From: Irineochytrium annulatum
Taxonomy: Eukaryota; Chytridiomycota; Chytridiomycetes; Chytridiales; Chytridiaceae
Direction: 5' to 3'
DNA: 33,322 nucleotides
Assembly: GCA_027600665.1 (NCBI GenBank)
Contig: JADGJL010000193.1
Span: 1 to 33,322 of the forward strand
In this document: positions 32,734 to 33,322 of the stretch, one piece after another
Position numbering within the stretch: the stretch's first letter is position 1
How the letters are laid out: each line of letters begins with the position of its first letter
Notes under the pieces: generated by a model
Told to the model about the DNA's origin: nothing
What the model saw: the letters and a program-made list of their open reading frames with translations, nothing else
Database searches by the model: none
Made by a program: the position numbers and the translations under genes

Positions 32734-33322
32734 TCGGTTGTTAAAACAGTCAAGAGAGACGACGAATATTCGACGTGTGCAATGGTTCGATTAGGAGCGG
32801 ATATCTTCGCCGAGGTTTTCAGTCGCGCTCGCCACGCCTCTGCAGGTTACAGCTTCCGCTAAGGCGAAGGCGACCTGGGGCAACCGGTATGGCGGGCAGG
32901 TGTTGAACGGGATTGAGGACTGACGAGAAAGCCTTTCACCCGAGTTTCTGGCTTCCCGTGGATTTTTCATGTATGCGTAGTTGTTTGCAATTGCACGCAT
33001 GATACCAAAAAAAAAAGAGATTACATCGGCGTTTGCGCCGTTTCCCGGGTGGACATGACGGTGCTCGGGTAACAAAGACAAAAAATGCTTTCTTTGCATC
33101 AGCTGCCTGCCTTGCGAAGTCGACTTTTACTTCGCCTTCAACCTCAGCTGTATCGGCCGACAGAAGATTAACCGATTTTTAGTGGAAGTTTCGCTTTGAC
33201 TGAAGTCCTGACCCATTTATTTGGTTAAAAGAATTTGATATCGCCATAGTTCGGGGTTCTGCGCGCCAGCTTTTCAGCCGCGTACCCCCTGATATCTTTG
33301 TCTGATCAAGTAATTTGATTTT
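32734..33322. other. Right-end intergenic region; no gene seen
   Basis: 589 bp with no frame that shows a domain. The minus frame 32791-33099 is open but begins in low-quality context and has no recognisable motif. Contains an A10 run at 33007-33016. No tRNA-like cloverleaf was recognised by eye. Confidence 0.5.

Noticed and set aside
32791..33099. Minus-strand 102-aa frame at the right end
   Set aside because: No motif, weak start context, and it runs through homopolymer tracts.

Overview
The window reads as nuclear DNA of a gene-dense, intron-rich eukaryote, most probably an early-diverging, chytrid-like fungus. Evidence: about 17 protein genes on both strands in 33 kb with no operon structure; about 72 introns that restore frame between conserved domains, mostly 39-70 nt with GT..AG ends and CTAAC/CTGAC/CTTAC-like branch sites; and a mix of fungal-type housekeeping genes with genes rare or absent in Dikarya (gamma-secretase subunit APH-1, a DHCR24-type sterol reductase). 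The taxon is an inference. No bacterial, phage, CRISPR, rRNA or tRNA signal was seen. Exon models were built by hand from splice sites, reading phase and family motifs. Conserved cores are firm; starts, ends and a few introns are less so.

Layout, left to right. 1-1291 (-): 5' part of an Ala/Gln/Tyr-rich prion-like protein cut by the window edge. 1573-3585 (-): DHCR24-like FAD sterol reductase. 3830-5146 (-): F-box/ankyrin protein. 5296-7053 (+): circularly permuted mitochondrial GTPase (YqeH/NOA1 family). 7212-9061 (-): RING/coiled-coil protein of the Zip3/RNF212/HEI10 meiotic E3 type. 9162-10290 (+): ubiquitin C-terminal hydrolase. 10427-11056 (-): RidA/YjgF protein. 11115-13730 (+): SOL-like calpain carrying four UBM-like ubiquitin-binding motifs and a GRF zinc finger. 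14143-17373 (-): mitochondrial leucyl-tRNA synthetase. 17436-18454 (+): a stand-alone RPA70 DBD-C-like OB/zinc-ribbon protein. 18848-20621 (+): cytochrome P450. 20832-22823 (-): FYRN/FYRC-AT hook-PHD chromatin protein. 23055-23964 (-): APH-1. 23965-25303: a 1.3-kb stretch with only a possible LRR remnant. 25304-26482 (+): proteasome lid subunit RPN8. 26597-29055 (-): REX4-like exonuclease. 29246-30945 (+): tRNA-dihydrouridine synthase DUS1. 31061-32199 (-): double zinc-ribbon ZNRD2 protein. 32239-32733 (+): zinc deaminase. 32734-33322: no gene seen.

The genes do not form one pathway. They are mainly cell-maintenance genes arranged as divergent pairs with very short shared promoters (39-190 bp) and convergent pairs. 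Several deal with ubiquitin (UCH, RPN8, the UBM calpain, the F-box and RING proteins), but nothing shows this is more than chance. The most unusual gene is the UBM-GRF-calpain fusion, whose domain set suggests a cysteine protease directed to ubiquitinated targets on single-stranded DNA or chromatin.
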